Positions 1 through 8,979 of a stretch of 64,000 bases of DNA are shown piece by piece. Within the stretch, counting starts at the first letter, position 1, and every line of letters begins with the position of its first letter. The notes below the pieces were generated by a model, which saw only the letters and a program-made list of their open reading frames with translations, ran no database searches and was not told where the DNA came from. The translations under genes were made by a program, and so were the position numbers. The DNA comes from Stutzerimonas azotifigens (lineage in GTDB: Bacteria; Pseudomonadota; Gammaproteobacteria; Pseudomonadales; Pseudomonadaceae): NCBI RefSeq assembly GCF_013522725.1, contig NZ_JAAMRF010000010.1, forward strand, positions 62,001 through 126,000, written 5' to 3'.

Positions 1-187
1 GGAGTGAGCACATCCAAGAAGCTGCCACTGGCAACTTCTCAGTGTCAGGTATCAGGGAGAGCCGAGACAAAAAGCTCGTATCGATACGCTGATCAAGGGC
101 TGATACCGGCCGCAAGCGATCTTCCGCCGTTAACCGCTTGCGCTGAGAAGAGGGTAATCGAAAACACTTATGGCATCGGTTAACAGT
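1..187. other. Left edge, no gene recognised
   Basis: These bases lie downstream of the minus-strand helicase gene and reach the window edge. No open frame with a plausible start and ribosome-binding site is visible, and no strong hairpin followed by a T-run is seen. The accessory element continues to the left, so part of a neighbouring gene could end here. Confidence 0.4.
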
Positions 188-2137
188 TTACGGAATCGCT
201 TCAAATTCCCCGTCAGCGAACCAGCCGTTGTCTTTAATTCGCGCTAGCGCTGCTGCAGGGTCGGATGACCAGAGGACAAGGGCAAGCGAGTCCTGAGCAC
301 GGCTACAGGTAACGTACAAAAGACGTAACGTACGGTCGATGGTCGTTTCTTTGCCCTTCCCTACGTTATCTATGTCCGTCTTGCTGAGCTCCGTACCACC
401 AAAAATCTTGTCGTAGGAAATCTGGTTGCCGCCAGCTAATTTGTCGTCCATCACAACCATGACATGGTGAAATTCAGAGCCCTTGACGACCTGATGGGTG
501 GCCAGTATTGAATGCCCGGCAAGGTAGGTGCGGTACCTTTGTAACTGATTCCAAGGAGAGTCGAACAGTGCGCACCAGCCACGGCGCATCCGGTCTTGCC
601 TTGACTCCTCTTCGCCTCTACCGGGTACTGGAGGTGGGGGCGTCTTGTCCGCGTATGCCGCCGAGAGACGATGATCAACCTCAAACAGCTTTGCTCTCAA
701 GACCGGTTCAAGCACCTCCCCCACCGTCGAAATCGGATTTGCACAAGCTGCAGCGAAAACCCCAATGGCTAGAAGCATTTCGTCGACGCGTATTGCTCGC
801 TCCGCCGTGCTCTCGGGCATGTCATCGAGACGGCCGTAGCGCCGAAAAACCTCTGTGACCTTGAACTCATCAACAGCGCCATCGGCACCAACGCACGCCT
901 CTAGCTGGGCAAGTTCGTTCAATAGAACCTGTACTGCAGCTGGCCCCTTGTTTTCGCCGCTACCAGTAGGTGCGGCAGCATTCGGGTCGAGCAGGGCCAT
1001 GGCGCCAAACGCATCGAGAAACGAGCCGCGCGTTGCGACAAGCTTGTGTTCCAATGCGAGCAACTGGTACTCGCCTTGGCTCCAGGCGGCTGACCCGCTC
1101 ACCTCACGCATCTGATCTGCGCACCAGCGTTCACCGAGAACCTTATTTTCTGGAGAAAGCGACGTGTCGCCGACGTAGAGTCGGACAACCCCGCCCGTCT
1201 TCTCGGTTCTTGAATGTTGTTCCACGCCATTCGCAGGTTGAGTCCGACCTGCGAGCTCCGCTCCCCAAATGCTGTTGATGAGTGTGACAATTCGGAGCTG
1301 GCTGCGATGGTTCATCTGCAGTTCCGGCGTCGCCCAGCTCGGAGGAACCAGACTTGGAAGATCCGAATGTCCGTCGGTATAGATGCGCTGCCGGTGATCG
1401 CCGAGCAGTCCGAGAGTCAGGCCACTCCCTCTTGGCTCCGCAAGGCCCATCAAGGCATCTAACATGCCCTTCATTGTGTCTTGCGACTCGTCGATGAGCA
1501 CCACAGGGTGGCGGTCTTTGAGGATAGTCTGAAGCGTGGGCCTGTTCTTGAGGAGCCAGGCCGTTACGTCGAGAACATGCTTGTGGGCAAGCGCACCGGG
1601 ACCATACGTTTCTCGGTCCGGATGGTAAATGAACACATCCGTCCTCCTGAACCCTTCTATGTCCTGTTTGATTTCATCCAAGTCCCGCTGTTTTGCCGCC
1701 GTGATTCCTCTGGGCTTTGCTAGCGCTTCCGCCGTTTCCTTTTCGAGCTGAGCCTCCTTGAGTGCGATGAGAGCCGTGCGGATATCATCGTTGAATCCGC
1801 TGATGAGCTCCCAGCAAAAAGCGTGGATAGTGGAGACACATACCAAATCGTTGTCGCCGAGGCGCCCGCGAATGACCGCGACAGCGTTCTTCGTATACGT
1901 AACCACGCGTATTGAGCGCCCGTACATCCTCAAGTACCCCGCAAGTCGGCGGCCTTTCTCGTGCTCCACGACTCCTGTCATCCGACGTAGCACTTCTACG
2001 AGCGTACGTGTTTTACCAGAGCCAGCGCCGGCAAATAGAAAATAGCTGCGCGGAGGATCCTCCATGAGATACCCGCAGACTTCCTCGACAACCCCAGCAT
2101 CTCGGTTGTTGTCGGCAACGTCAGGGATCTCGCTCAT
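188..2137 (-). CDS. gajB: UvrD/Rep-like superfamily 1 helicase, GajB-like partner of an OLD nuclease
   Basis: A 649-residue protein with superfamily 1A helicase motifs: Walker A FAGAGSGKT near residue 35, a DEXX box VVLIDESQD near residue 213, motif III-like GLLGDHRQRIY, and C-terminal motifs ATHQVVKGSEF and LLYVTCSRAQ. Its start overlaps the stop of the OLD-family gene by four bases (ATGA), so the two are translationally coupled. In Gabija the GajB helicase-like protein works with the GajA nickase; class 2 OLD nucleases in general sit next to UvrD-like helicases. The protein is longer than the usual GajB of about 500 residues, with insertions between the helicase motifs, so it may be a divergent variant. 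The helicase assignment is firm; the Gabija assignment is inferred from the pairing. Confidence 0.8.
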   Translation of the reverse strand: MSEIPDVADNNRDAGVVEEVCGYLMEDPPRSYFLFAGAGSGKTRTLVEVLRRMTGVVEHEKGRRLAGYLRMYGRSIRVVTYTKNAVAVIRGRLGDNDLVCVSTIHAFCWELISGFNDDIRTALIALKEAQLEKETAEALAKPRGITAAKQRDLDEIKQDIEGFRRTDVFIYHPDRETYGPGALAHKHVLDVTAWLLKNRPTLQTILKDRHPVVLIDESQDTMKGMLDALMGLAEPRGSGLTLGLLGDHRQRIYTDGHSDLPSLVPPSWATPELQMNHRSQLRIVTLINSIWGAELAGRTQPANGVEQHSRTEKTGGVVRLYVGDTSLSPENKVLGERWCADQMREVSGSAAWSQGEYQLLALEHKLVATRGSFLDAFGAMALLDPNAAAPTGSGENKGPAAVQVLLNELAQLEACVGADGAVDEFKVTEVFRRYGRLDDMPESTAERAIRVDEMLLAIGVFAAACANPISTVGEVLEPVLRAKLFEVDHRLSAAYADKTPPPPVPGRGEEESRQDRMRRGWCALFDSPWNQLQRYRTYLAGHSILATHQVVKGSEFHHVMVVMDDKLAGGNQISYDKIFGGTELSKTDIDNVGKGKETTIDRTLRLLYVTCSRAQDSLALVLWSSDPAAALARIKDNGWFADGEFEAIP

Positions 2138-4458
2138 ACCATCGAATCCTGATTTGGCTCAAGCTGCGCCTGCAGCCAGGCCAGCGCATCCGCGATGTAC
2201 TTTGGGCATACGACGGGCTCATCCGACGAAACCATTTCAAAGATGCTCGCGGCGAAGTCCCCTTTATCGAACGAACTGTGCATGAGTGTGTGAAGTGCAC
2301 CTAACAGCTCGGGAAAGCTTTCAGCCTCAGCCGCCCTTTTTGAGACAGAGCCAAGTGCCCCTGTCGGGGCTTCAATCTCCACGCCATTCTCATCGAACTT
2401 CTCATCCATCAGACCCTTGAACCAAGGCACGTTCGTGAGGACGAGCGAGTCTTCAAAACTGCTGGGCCAGCCGCCGTCAGCTTCGGCGACAGGCAACTGC
2501 CAGGCGAAACGCACTAGGCAATCTGCGGTCTCATTCCATACCAATTGAGCATCAGTCGGGCTCTTGAAATCATCGAGTTGCTGCAGCTTCGGATGCCAGC
2601 TGCGAAGAGTCGGGTTGCCGCAGTAAAGTCCAGCTTGCCCCGTGTTCGCAACCGCGACGAGCTTTTTCGTCGGCTCACCATTTTTCTTAGGCTTACCTTC
2701 CTTTTCTTCGGAGGGATCGATGTCGGTAATAATCACCGTTGGAATCCGGAGCTTCTCAACGAGTGGCTTGAGTCGGTGGGCATGGCTCCCCCCGATATCC
2801 AGAAATGACACGTAGCGGCTGTTTAGTGTTTTGAAATCGCGTTCAATGAAAAGCGGCACCAACATGCGCTCTGCAACGCCTTCAACGAAAATGGCGGCGT
2901 TGGCAAACAGCAAATCTGTGTGCTGAACGCGAAAATAGCGTTCAGCGAACTGACGGGTCTTTTTGTCATCACCAAAGACCTGCCCAAGATTGACCACTTC
3001 GGTTGTTGGCATGGGGTTAGCTGCGCTCTTCGCGATGCGGCGAACATATCGAAGCCGGTCAAAGTTCTCCGCATGAGCAAGATGGCTCGAATGGGTACTA
3101 ATTAGTAGCTGGCTTTTGAGGGCTGACGCGTCTTTGTCAGTCGGGCTGATGAGCTTGTGCGCTTTGCCGGGGAAGATGCGCTGCACCTGAACATGGAGAT
3201 GCGCCTCAGGCTCCTCAATCATCACTAGGTGAACGGGTGCAGGAGAGCCTGTTTCAGGTTTGAGCCGGGCGGCTTTGAAGGAAACCAGTTGGTAGCTGAG
3301 AGACTGAAGATTCTGGTAGCCGAGCCCGATGGAAAATTCGGGAAGGAGCTCTTCGAATGACTCCTTTTGCATGCTGTACTGGACAGCTGTTCCATGGTCG
3401 AGTAAATCAGCCGTCTGGATGCGCGTGCGGAAGCGAATTTCTTGTGGGTCATGCAGACCCGGATAGCCGAGTTCCCTCACTTCCTCAACCGAATCGGCGA
3501 TGGCTTCGTGAATTTTCTTGTCTAAGTCTCTCTGCGCCTCAGCCACGGCCTTTATAAGATCAGCACGTTGACCATGCCCGGTGCTGGCAACATTCAAATG
3601 CTGTCGCGCAAATTTGAGAAGTTGGTTTGAAAACATGCCAACCCGATGCGGCCCCGAGGCAGACCGTGAATCAGCCTCTTCGCTTCCGAGCCCACGCTGA
3701 GCAGCGACAAAGTCAACGCGAATCAATCTCGACAGGTGCTTACGCTCAATTGGACAGGCATCTGCAGCGAGTGCCTGAGTGGCATACGCCGCGAAACCCG
3801 CAATAGGGTTGTTAGTTGCATCTAGCTTGTATGCGCGAACCTGCCCGAGCTTCGATGGCTCACGCAGCCAAAAATCCAGAAGGTCAATGGGCCACGCTAA
3901 CGAGTCTGCCCCCATATCCTTTACCGGCGAGCGCGCAGAGTGATACGCCCAGGCCAGCTGCTTGAGCTCATCAACGCTGGTGGCTGGCTCCAATCGTAGA
4001 CGAACCCCGACGGCACCTCCTTTCCAGCTGAACTTGGAAAGGAATGGCGCGACATAGTGATACATTCCGGCCTCTGCATCGAACCAGAGGTCTAACGTCG
4101 GCATGGCTGCAAGAAGTGTCTGGAGCTGCTCTTTCCACAGCTCTTCAGGCCCCACTATTGTTAATGGGTCTTCGGTCAGTGCTTCCCATGATTTGCCAAG
4201 AGCTCGCAGTTTTGGCCACTGAGATAGGCTGATGTCGAAGGCACCGAATGGGGATCCGTCCGCAACGAAGTGGCGCAGAGCGGCAAGGACCGAGGTCTTT
4301 CCACTGTTGTTCGCGCCGACCAGGATGGTCGTTTTCTTGTCGATATCCAACTGAACCTTACCCAGCCGACGAAACTGGCAGAGCTCCAGAAACCGAAGCG
4401 TGATGCCTTCGTATACGGGCGAAGCTGGGGCTGCTTCTGGCATTGATGCGATTCTCAA
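2134..4458 (-). CDS. gajA: OLD-family ATPase/TOPRIM nuclease, GajA-like
   Basis: A 774-residue protein with an N-terminal ABC/SMC-like ATPase domain: Walker A VGANNSGKT near residue 48, Walker B VMIEEPEAHLH near residue 415, and the following LLISTHSSHL motif. The C-terminal part is a TOPRIM nuclease domain with the acidic motif AAIFVEGVAERMLVPL and the later TDID motif. This is the OLD architecture used by GajA, which nicks DNA when nucleotide levels fall during infection. The length exceeds typical GajA (about 580 residues); the extra sequence is mainly in the insert between Walker A and B and after TOPRIM. It is the first gene of a two-gene operon with the UvrD-like helicase. An in-frame Met five codons downstream is an alternative start. 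Confidence 0.8.
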   Translation of the reverse strand: MRIASMPEAAPASPVYEGITLRFLELCQFRRLGKVQLDIDKKTTILVGANNSGKTSVLAALRHFVADGSPFGAFDISLSQWPKLRALGKSWEALTEDPLTIVGPEELWKEQLQTLLAAMPTLDLWFDAEAGMYHYVAPFLSKFSWKGGAVGVRLRLEPATSVDELKQLAWAYHSARSPVKDMGADSLAWPIDLLDFWLREPSKLGQVRAYKLDATNNPIAGFAAYATQALAADACPIERKHLSRLIRVDFVAAQRGLGSEEADSRSASGPHRVGMFSNQLLKFARQHLNVASTGHGQRADLIKAVAEAQRDLDKKIHEAIADSVEEVRELGYPGLHDPQEIRFRTRIQTADLLDHGTAVQYSMQKESFEELLPEFSIGLGYQNLQSLSYQLVSFKAARLKPETGSPAPVHLVMIEEPEAHLHVQVQRIFPGKAHKLISPTDKDASALKSQLLISTHSSHLAHAENFDRLRYVRRIAKSAANPMPTTEVVNLGQVFGDDKKTRQFAERYFRVQHTDLLFANAAIFVEGVAERMLVPLFIERDFKTLNSRYVSFLDIGGSHAHRLKPLVEKLRIPTVIITDIDPSEEKEGKPKKNGEPTKKLVAVANTGQAGLYCGNPTLRSWHPKLQQLDDFKSPTDAQLVWNETADCLVRFAWQLPVAEADGGWPSSFEDSLVLTNVPWFKGLMDEKFDENGVEIEAPTGALGSVSKRAAEAESFPELLGALHTLMHSSFDKGDFAASIFEMVSSDEPVVCPKYIADALAWLQAQLEPNQDSMV

Positions 4459-4762
4459 CTGAAATGTAGGAATGCGACTTATATAAAAGTCTAGAGCGCC
4501 AATCCGATCCTACATGTTGTTGATTGCAATACGCCACATGGCCTTGCCGGGTCAACGACCTTAAACCAGCAACGTTCTTGCTGCTAATCGCTTGTACTGT
4601 CGATCGCTTTCGGCCCCACGCGACAAGGCCATTAAGGGTAGAGCCCTCTGCCAGCTGCAGCCCGTTACGACCTGACTAAGTAGCTCTCAGCACCGCCATT
4701 CGACTCGAAAAAAACTCGACCACACATTACTGCAATGACATCACCACTAGAAGGTTCATCCC
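4459..4762. other. Intergenic region between divergent transcription units
   Basis: This gap must hold the promoter of the minus-strand Gabija-like pair and that of the plus-strand replication/recombination-type genes. AT-rich stretches occur at both ends (around 4470-4495 and 4705-4735). No palindrome or regulator gene that would point to dedicated control was seen. Confidence 0.4.
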
Positions 4763-5092
4763 ATGTCATTGCAGTGCCCCAGCTGCCTCTCACAAAAAAT
4801 CGCTTCCTTCCACCATGCTATGAAGATCACCGCTGCGGTAGGCACGGTGGGCGGTGCTGCTCGTGGTGTCAGCGCAGCGCTAGCAGGCGGTCAGGCTGGT
4901 GCGGCTATTGGTGCGATTGCCGGCCCTGTTGGCATCACCATCGGTTCAATTTCTGGAGCCATAATCGGCGGATTGATGGGCGGCGTTAGCGGTTGTGCGC
5001 TCGGTGCTCAGCTTGGTCACAAACTCGACCGCCACGTCTTGGCTAACAACCTCTGCCTGCTCTGCGGGCATCGATTCAACCTGCCGGCCTGA
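4763..5092 (+). CDS. Small glycine-rich protein flanked by two zinc-knuckle CXXC motifs
   Basis: A 109-residue protein with CPSC at residues 5-8 and CLLCGH near residue 98, so two half-sites of a zinc ribbon lie at the ends. Between them is a Gly/Ala-rich hydrophobic stretch of about 60 residues with GXXXG spacing typical of glycine-zipper membrane segments. Proteins of this kind precede DUF932 genes in pseudomonad integrative elements (recalled family context, function unknown). AAGG lies about eight bases upstream of the ATG. It is the first gene of a plus-strand run through DUF932, YqaJ, Gp3-like, RadC and a small membrane protein. Confidence 0.75.
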   Translation: MSLQCPSCLSQKIASFHHAMKITAAVGTVGGAARGVSAALAGGQAGAAIGAIAGPVGITIGSISGAIIGGLMGGVSGCALGAQLGHKLDRHVLANNLCLLCGHRFNLPA

Positions 5093-5188
5093 TCGGCGGC
5101 CACCTCTCCGTACTCTCTATCCCTTCCGGCCGGTGCTGCGCTCTGCGCAGCGCTTTATGCCGACTTGCATCCAAAGGAAATCGTTCTC

Positions 5189-6158
5189 ATGGCTCATCTC
5201 GTCGAACAAATGGCCTATGTCGGCGCTACCCCGTGGCACGGACTAGGCAACAACCTGCCACAGAAACAACCCATCGAAATCTGGCAACGTGAAGCCGGTA
5301 TGGACTGGCAGATCCTGGAAAGCCCGGTCCATTTCAAATCCGATGCGGTTGGTCACCTCGGCGCTATTCATTCTTACCCCGAGCAGAAAGTGTTGTACCG
5401 CTCCGATACGAAGGCTCCCCTATCTGTCGTCTCCAATCGCTACCACACCGTGCAGCCGCGCGAAGTGCTGGAGTTCTACCGGGACCTGACCGAAGTTTCC
5501 GGCTACGAGCTGGAAACAGCAGGTGTGCTGAAAGGCGGCCGCAAGTTCTGGGCCTTGGCACGTACCGGGCAAAGCACGGCGATCAAGGGACACGACCAGG
5601 TTAACGGCTACCTGCTGCTGGCCACGTCGTGCGACGGCACTCTGGCCACAACTGCTACGCCGACCAGCGTTCGCGTGGTCTGCAATAACACCCTGACCAT
5701 CGCCCTGAACGGTACAAGCCGAGCCATCAAGGTGCCGCACAAACACTCGCTTCGATTCCAACGCAGTGAAGAAGCAGCTGGGGATCGCCGTCTCGCAATG
5801 GGACGACTTCATGTACCGCATGCGCCATCTGGCTGAGCGCAAAGTGCAGTGGCATGAAGCAATGGGCTTCTTAATGAATGTCATGTGCGAAGTCAGCCCA
5901 ACCGGCCAACTACCCGAACAACTGCCTAACGAGCGCGCCCTGCGCAAAGTCCAGGAGCTGTATGAAGGGCGTGGCCGAGGTAGCCAGCTTGAGTCGGCAC
6001 GCGGCACCGCCTGGGGGTTGCTCAATGCCGTGACCGAGTATGTCGATCACGAACGTCGTGCACGCAGCACCGAGTATCGACTGGATTCCGCTTGGTTCGG
6101 CCAAGGGGCGCAGATCAAACAACGTGCCCTGGATGCAGCACTCCAGCTCGCCGCCTAA
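5189..6158 (+). pseudogene. DUF932 protein, interrupted by a single-base frameshift
   Basis: Two overlapping frames together give one DUF932 protein of about 322 residues. The first frame runs from the ATG at 5189, preceded by AAAGGA, through ATPWHGLGNNLP to KVPHK. The second continues as NTRFDSNAVKKQLGIAVSQW to the stop at 6158. Removing one A from the AAA at 5741-5743 joins them into VPHNTRFDSNAVKK, which reads naturally across the junction. DUF932 proteins are phage- and plasmid-encoded, of unknown biochemistry, and often lie next to YqaJ and RadC genes as here. The lesion may be a true mutation, a sequencing error in a short A run, or, less likely, programmed frameshifting. Confidence 0.8.
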
Positions 6159-6180
6159 GCCTCTCTCCATCAATCGTATC

Positions 6181-6213
6181 GCCCGGTCAGCGTAGCGCTG
6201 ATCGGGCTTTTTT
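6181..6213 (+). terminator. Rho-independent terminator after the DUF932 gene
   Basis: A 12-bp stem (GCCCGGTCAGCG with CGCTGATCGGGC, one mismatch) has a four-base loop and is followed by six T. It sits 22 bases after the DUF932 stop and before the YqaJ gene, so it may attenuate rather than end transcription of the run. Confidence 0.75.
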
Positions 6214-6232
6214 ACGCCTGCAAGGTGACGCC

Positions 6233-7237
6233 ATGTCAACAACCTCATTGAACCGCAACACCAGCAAACCCCGCTCAGCCCTTCGCCTGATTAGTACCAA
6301 GGAGCTGCCCCGCGAGGAGTGGCTGGAAGTACGCAAACGGGGCATTGGTAGCTCGGATGCCGCAGCCGCCGTTGGCCTGAACCCTTACAAGTCGCAGCTG
6401 GAACTGTGGCTCGAGAAGACAGGACGTGATACTGGACTGCCGAAAACCGATCCCGACGACGAAGAAAGCGCGATGTACTGGGGCAACGTGCTCGAACCCA
6501 TTGTGGCCTGGCATTACAGCAAGCGCACCGGCAATAAGGTTCGTCGCATCAACGCCGTACTGCAGCATCCCGACCCTGGCCAGCCTTGGATGCTGGCCAA
6601 CATCGATCGCGAGATAATCGGTGCCGACGATGTGCAGATTCTCGAATGCAAGACAGCCGGCATAAACGGGGCACGCCTCTGGAAAGAAGGCGTACCCGAG
6701 TATGTGCAGTTGCAGGTGATGCACCAGCTCGCCGTGACTGGCAAGCAGGCGGCAGATGTGGCGGTTGTGCTTGGCGGTCAGCATCTAGAGATCCATCGCA
6801 TCGAACGCGATGAGAAAATGATTGCTCGCCTTATAGAGCTTGAACGCGCGTTCTGGACGTACGTCGAGACGGACACGCCACCGCCCGCCGATGGAACAGC
6901 GTCCGCTGAAACTGCGCTGCGCTGCCTGTACCCAGAAGACGACGGTCAGACGGTGGATTTCAGGGACCATGCTGGGCTTTCAGCAGCGTTCGTCGAACTC
7001 AAAGCCCTTCGTCATTCCATTGATGAAAAGCATGCGCGCGAGGCAAAGCTCAAACAGATGCTTCAGCAAGCGATGGGCGAGGCCACGCGGGCAGAGTTCG
7101 CTAACGGCTACGTCAGCTGGAGAAAGGCCAAGGACAGCATCGGCTTCGATGTAGCCCGACTGCTCAGGGACAGGCCTCATCTGCGCGACAAGTATTCACT
7201 CATCAAGCCCGGTGCCCGGCGCTTCCTAATCGGCTGA
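6233..7237 (+). CDS. YqaJ-type viral recombinase/exonuclease
   Basis: A 334-residue protein of the YqaJ family, lambda-exonuclease-like PD-(D/E)XK nucleases used for double-strand end resection in phage recombination. Visible landmarks are WLEVRKRGIGSSDAAAAVGL near residue 30, the motif with ANIDREI (catalytic Asp region), and QILECKTAG, which supplies the E-X-K pair. The C-terminal third is helical. The start at 6233 follows AAGGTGAC; an upstream in-frame extension into the terminator is unlikely to be translated. Together with the DUF932 and Gp3-like genes it forms a recombination/replication module of the mobile element. Confidence 0.85.
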   Translation: MSTTSLNRNTSKPRSALRLISTKELPREEWLEVRKRGIGSSDAAAAVGLNPYKSQLELWLEKTGRDTGLPKTDPDDEESAMYWGNVLEPIVAWHYSKRTGNKVRRINAVLQHPDPGQPWMLANIDREIIGADDVQILECKTAGINGARLWKEGVPEYVQLQVMHQLAVTGKQAADVAVVLGGQHLEIHRIERDEKMIARLIELERAFWTYVETDTPPPADGTASAETALRCLYPEDDGQTVDFRDHAGLSAAFVELKALRHSIDEKHAREAKLKQMLQQAMGEATRAEFANGYVSWRKAKDSIGFDVARLLRDRPHLRDKYSLIKPGARRFLIG

Positions 7238-7262
7238 TTACTCCCATCGCTTCCCTCCCCAT

Positions 7263-7303
7263 GGCCAGCCCATGCAGTTAGCGCTGCCTGGCTGGCCTTT
7301 TTT
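7263..7303 (+). terminator. Rho-independent terminator after the YqaJ gene
   Basis: GGCCAGCC at 7263-7270 pairs with GGCTGGCC at 7290-7297 and is followed by six T. As after the DUF932 gene, each gene in this run has its own hairpin in the short spacer. Confidence 0.75.
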
Positions 7304-7322
7304 CGTTTTCAGGAGAACCGCC

Positions 7323-8225
7323 ATGCTTAAAGGTCTGGCTATCACCCCGCCGTTACTAGGCCGGATTTCGATTGGCAAGGTCATCGAGAAGAACGGCAAG
7401 CGCATGCCCGAAAAAGATGATCAATTCACCATCACCTCCCAGGTACAGAGCCGCGATGGATGGCTTGTGCATCCTCTCAACGATGAGCTCCGCCAAAGCA
7501 AGGACGACAAGCTACGCAACATCCCGGTGCGGCTGATGTTCAACGAGCCGGAGCTGAATTTCCGTGCTGACTACACGTCGTTCGACCGACAGTCCGGACG
7601 CCCTATCTGCGTGGGCAACGGCGAGACCTGCAAACGAGTCACTCAGGACGGTATGCAGTCGCTGCCCTGCCCTTCGCCGGATGCCTGCTCGCTGGCCCAT
7701 GGCGGAGCCTGCAAGCCTTATGGCGGACTGAACGTGGTGATCGGCGATGAGGATCTGCTGGGCAGCTTCGTGTTTCGCACCACCGGCTTCAACAGCATCC
7801 GCACCCTGGCCGCTCGCCTTCACTACTTTAAAGCCATTTCCGGCAATCGCCTGGCCTGCCTGCCACTGGAGCTGCGCCTGCGCGGCAAGTCGACCCGGCA
7901 GAGCCACGGCACCCCGATCTTCTACACCGATCTGACGGTGCGTAGCGGCATGGACATGACCGAGGCGCTGCGCTTGGCCAGCGAGCTCGATGAACAGCGA
8001 CAAGCGGCAGGGTTCGATCAGACCGCTCTGGATGAGGCGGCTCGATGCGGCTTCAGAAACGGTGCGTTCGAGGATTGCGACGAAGACGCTGGCGCCATCG
8101 TCGAGGAGTTCTTCCCCGCTGAAAGCCGCGCTGATCAACCGTTCGCTAAATCTGCCCCGCAGCCATCGGGAAAACCCAGCCTGGCTGAAAAGTTGGAAGC
8201 ACAACATCAATCCCTGAACGCCTGA
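7323..8225 (+). CDS. Gp3-like recombination directionality factor-family protein
   Basis: A 300-residue protein of the family annotated in pseudomonad elements as recombination directionality factor (Gp3-like) or hydrolase/metal-binding protein. The N-terminal half has the conserved core PVRLMFNEPELNFRADY and two cysteine pairs in CVGNGETC and PCPSPDACSLAHGGAC, which look metal-binding. The C-terminal 70 residues are acidic and low in order. AGGAG precedes the ATG at 7323. If the family name applies, the protein would steer an integrase towards excision, but no integrase is in the window, so the role here is uncertain. Confidence 0.7.
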   Translation: MLKGLAITPPLLGRISIGKVIEKNGKRMPEKDDQFTITSQVQSRDGWLVHPLNDELRQSKDDKLRNIPVRLMFNEPELNFRADYTSFDRQSGRPICVGNGETCKRVTQDGMQSLPCPSPDACSLAHGGACKPYGGLNVVIGDEDLLGSFVFRTTGFNSIRTLAARLHYFKAISGNRLACLPLELRLRGKSTRQSHGTPIFYTDLTVRSGMDMTEALRLASELDEQRQAAGFDQTALDEAARCGFRNGAFEDCDEDAGAIVEEFFPAESRADQPFAKSAPQPSGKPSLAEKLEAQHQSLNA

Positions 8226-8253
8226 GCCTGGTCCCAGGCCAAAGGAGCTGAGT

Positions 8254-8751
8254 ATGAGACTGCACAAAATCAAGGCCGGCGAGACCGCTGGCACCTACCT
8301 GGTCGAATCACCGGTCACCGAAGCCGATATCCTGCTGATGGCCAAACAGCTGGCCAGCCAACGCCTGCGCCGGGGACAGCAACTGACGGCACCACGGGAC
8401 GTATTCTGTCATCTGCAGGCGCTACTCGAAGGCTACGAACACGAGGTCTTTGCCCTGCTGATGCTGGATTGTAAGCACCGGGTCATTGCCTTTCACGAGC
8501 TGTTCCGGGGCACCTTGGACGGAGCAAGCGTCTACCCCCGGGAGATCGTTAAAGTCGCCCTGAAACACAACGCTGCAGCCGTGATCCTGGTGCACAACCA
8601 CCCCTCCGGCGATCCCGAACCCAGCCAGGCGGACCGCACGCTGACCGACAAACTAAAGGAGGCGTTGAATCTGGTCGGAGTGCGGACGTTGGATCACATC
8701 ATCGTGGGGCACGAAGACTGTGTGTCGCTAGCGGAACAGGGTTACCTGTAA
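8254..8751 (+). CDS. radC: RadC-family MPN/JAB domain protein
   Basis: A 165-residue protein that is almost entirely the RadC MPN+ domain. The metal-binding signature VHNHPSGDPEPSQAD lies near residues 113-127 and the upstream glutamate in the HELF region is in place. It lacks the N-terminal helix-hairpin-helix domain of chromosomal RadC and is the short form common on plasmids and integrative elements. The biochemical role of RadC is unsettled despite the name. An AAGGAGC site precedes the ATG. The next small gene begins nine bases after its stop. Confidence 0.85.
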   Translation: MRLHKIKAGETAGTYLVESPVTEADILLMAKQLASQRLRRGQQLTAPRDVFCHLQALLEGYEHEVFALLMLDCKHRVIAFHELFRGTLDGASVYPREIVKVALKHNAAAVILVHNHPSGDPEPSQADRTLTDKLKEALNLVGVRTLDHIIVGHEDCVSLAEQGYL

Positions 8752-8760
8752 GGAGGCGGT

Positions 8761-8934
8761 ATGAAGCCGGTGCTACGCACCTTCGTTGCGGTATTCATGT
8801 TTGCCGGCATCTTCGCTGGCTGCCTGGCGATACTGCTGCTGGTGATTCTGATGGTGCGCTTTCCGCCACTGATTCTGATCGTGGTTTTGGCCTGCTGGAT
8901 TTACCGCAAAATACGCATTCCGGATCATGTATGA
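8761..8934 (+). CDS. Small two-segment membrane protein
   Basis: A 57-residue frame preceded by a near-perfect Shine-Dalgarno (AAGGAGG) that overlaps the end of the radC region. The sequence begins MKPVLRTF and has two hydrophobic stretches (about residues 8-28 and 31-48) with a short basic tail, so it is predicted to cross the inner membrane twice. No family recognised. It is the last gene before the bidirectional terminator. Confidence 0.6.
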   Translation: MKPVLRTFVAVFMFAGIFAGCLAILLLVILMVRFPPLILIVVLACWIYRKIRIPDHV

Positions 8935-8940
8935 GCAGCA

Positions 8941-8968
8941 AAAAGGGTAGCCGCAGCTACCCTTTTTT
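8941..8968. terminator. Bidirectional rho-independent terminator
   Basis: AAAAGGGTAGC / CGCA / GCTACCCTTTTTT forms an 11-bp stem with an A-run on one side and a T-run on the other. It separates the plus-strand recombination-type genes from the convergent minus-strand restriction operon. Confidence 0.85.
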
Positions 8969-8979
8969 GCCTTGTTTGA

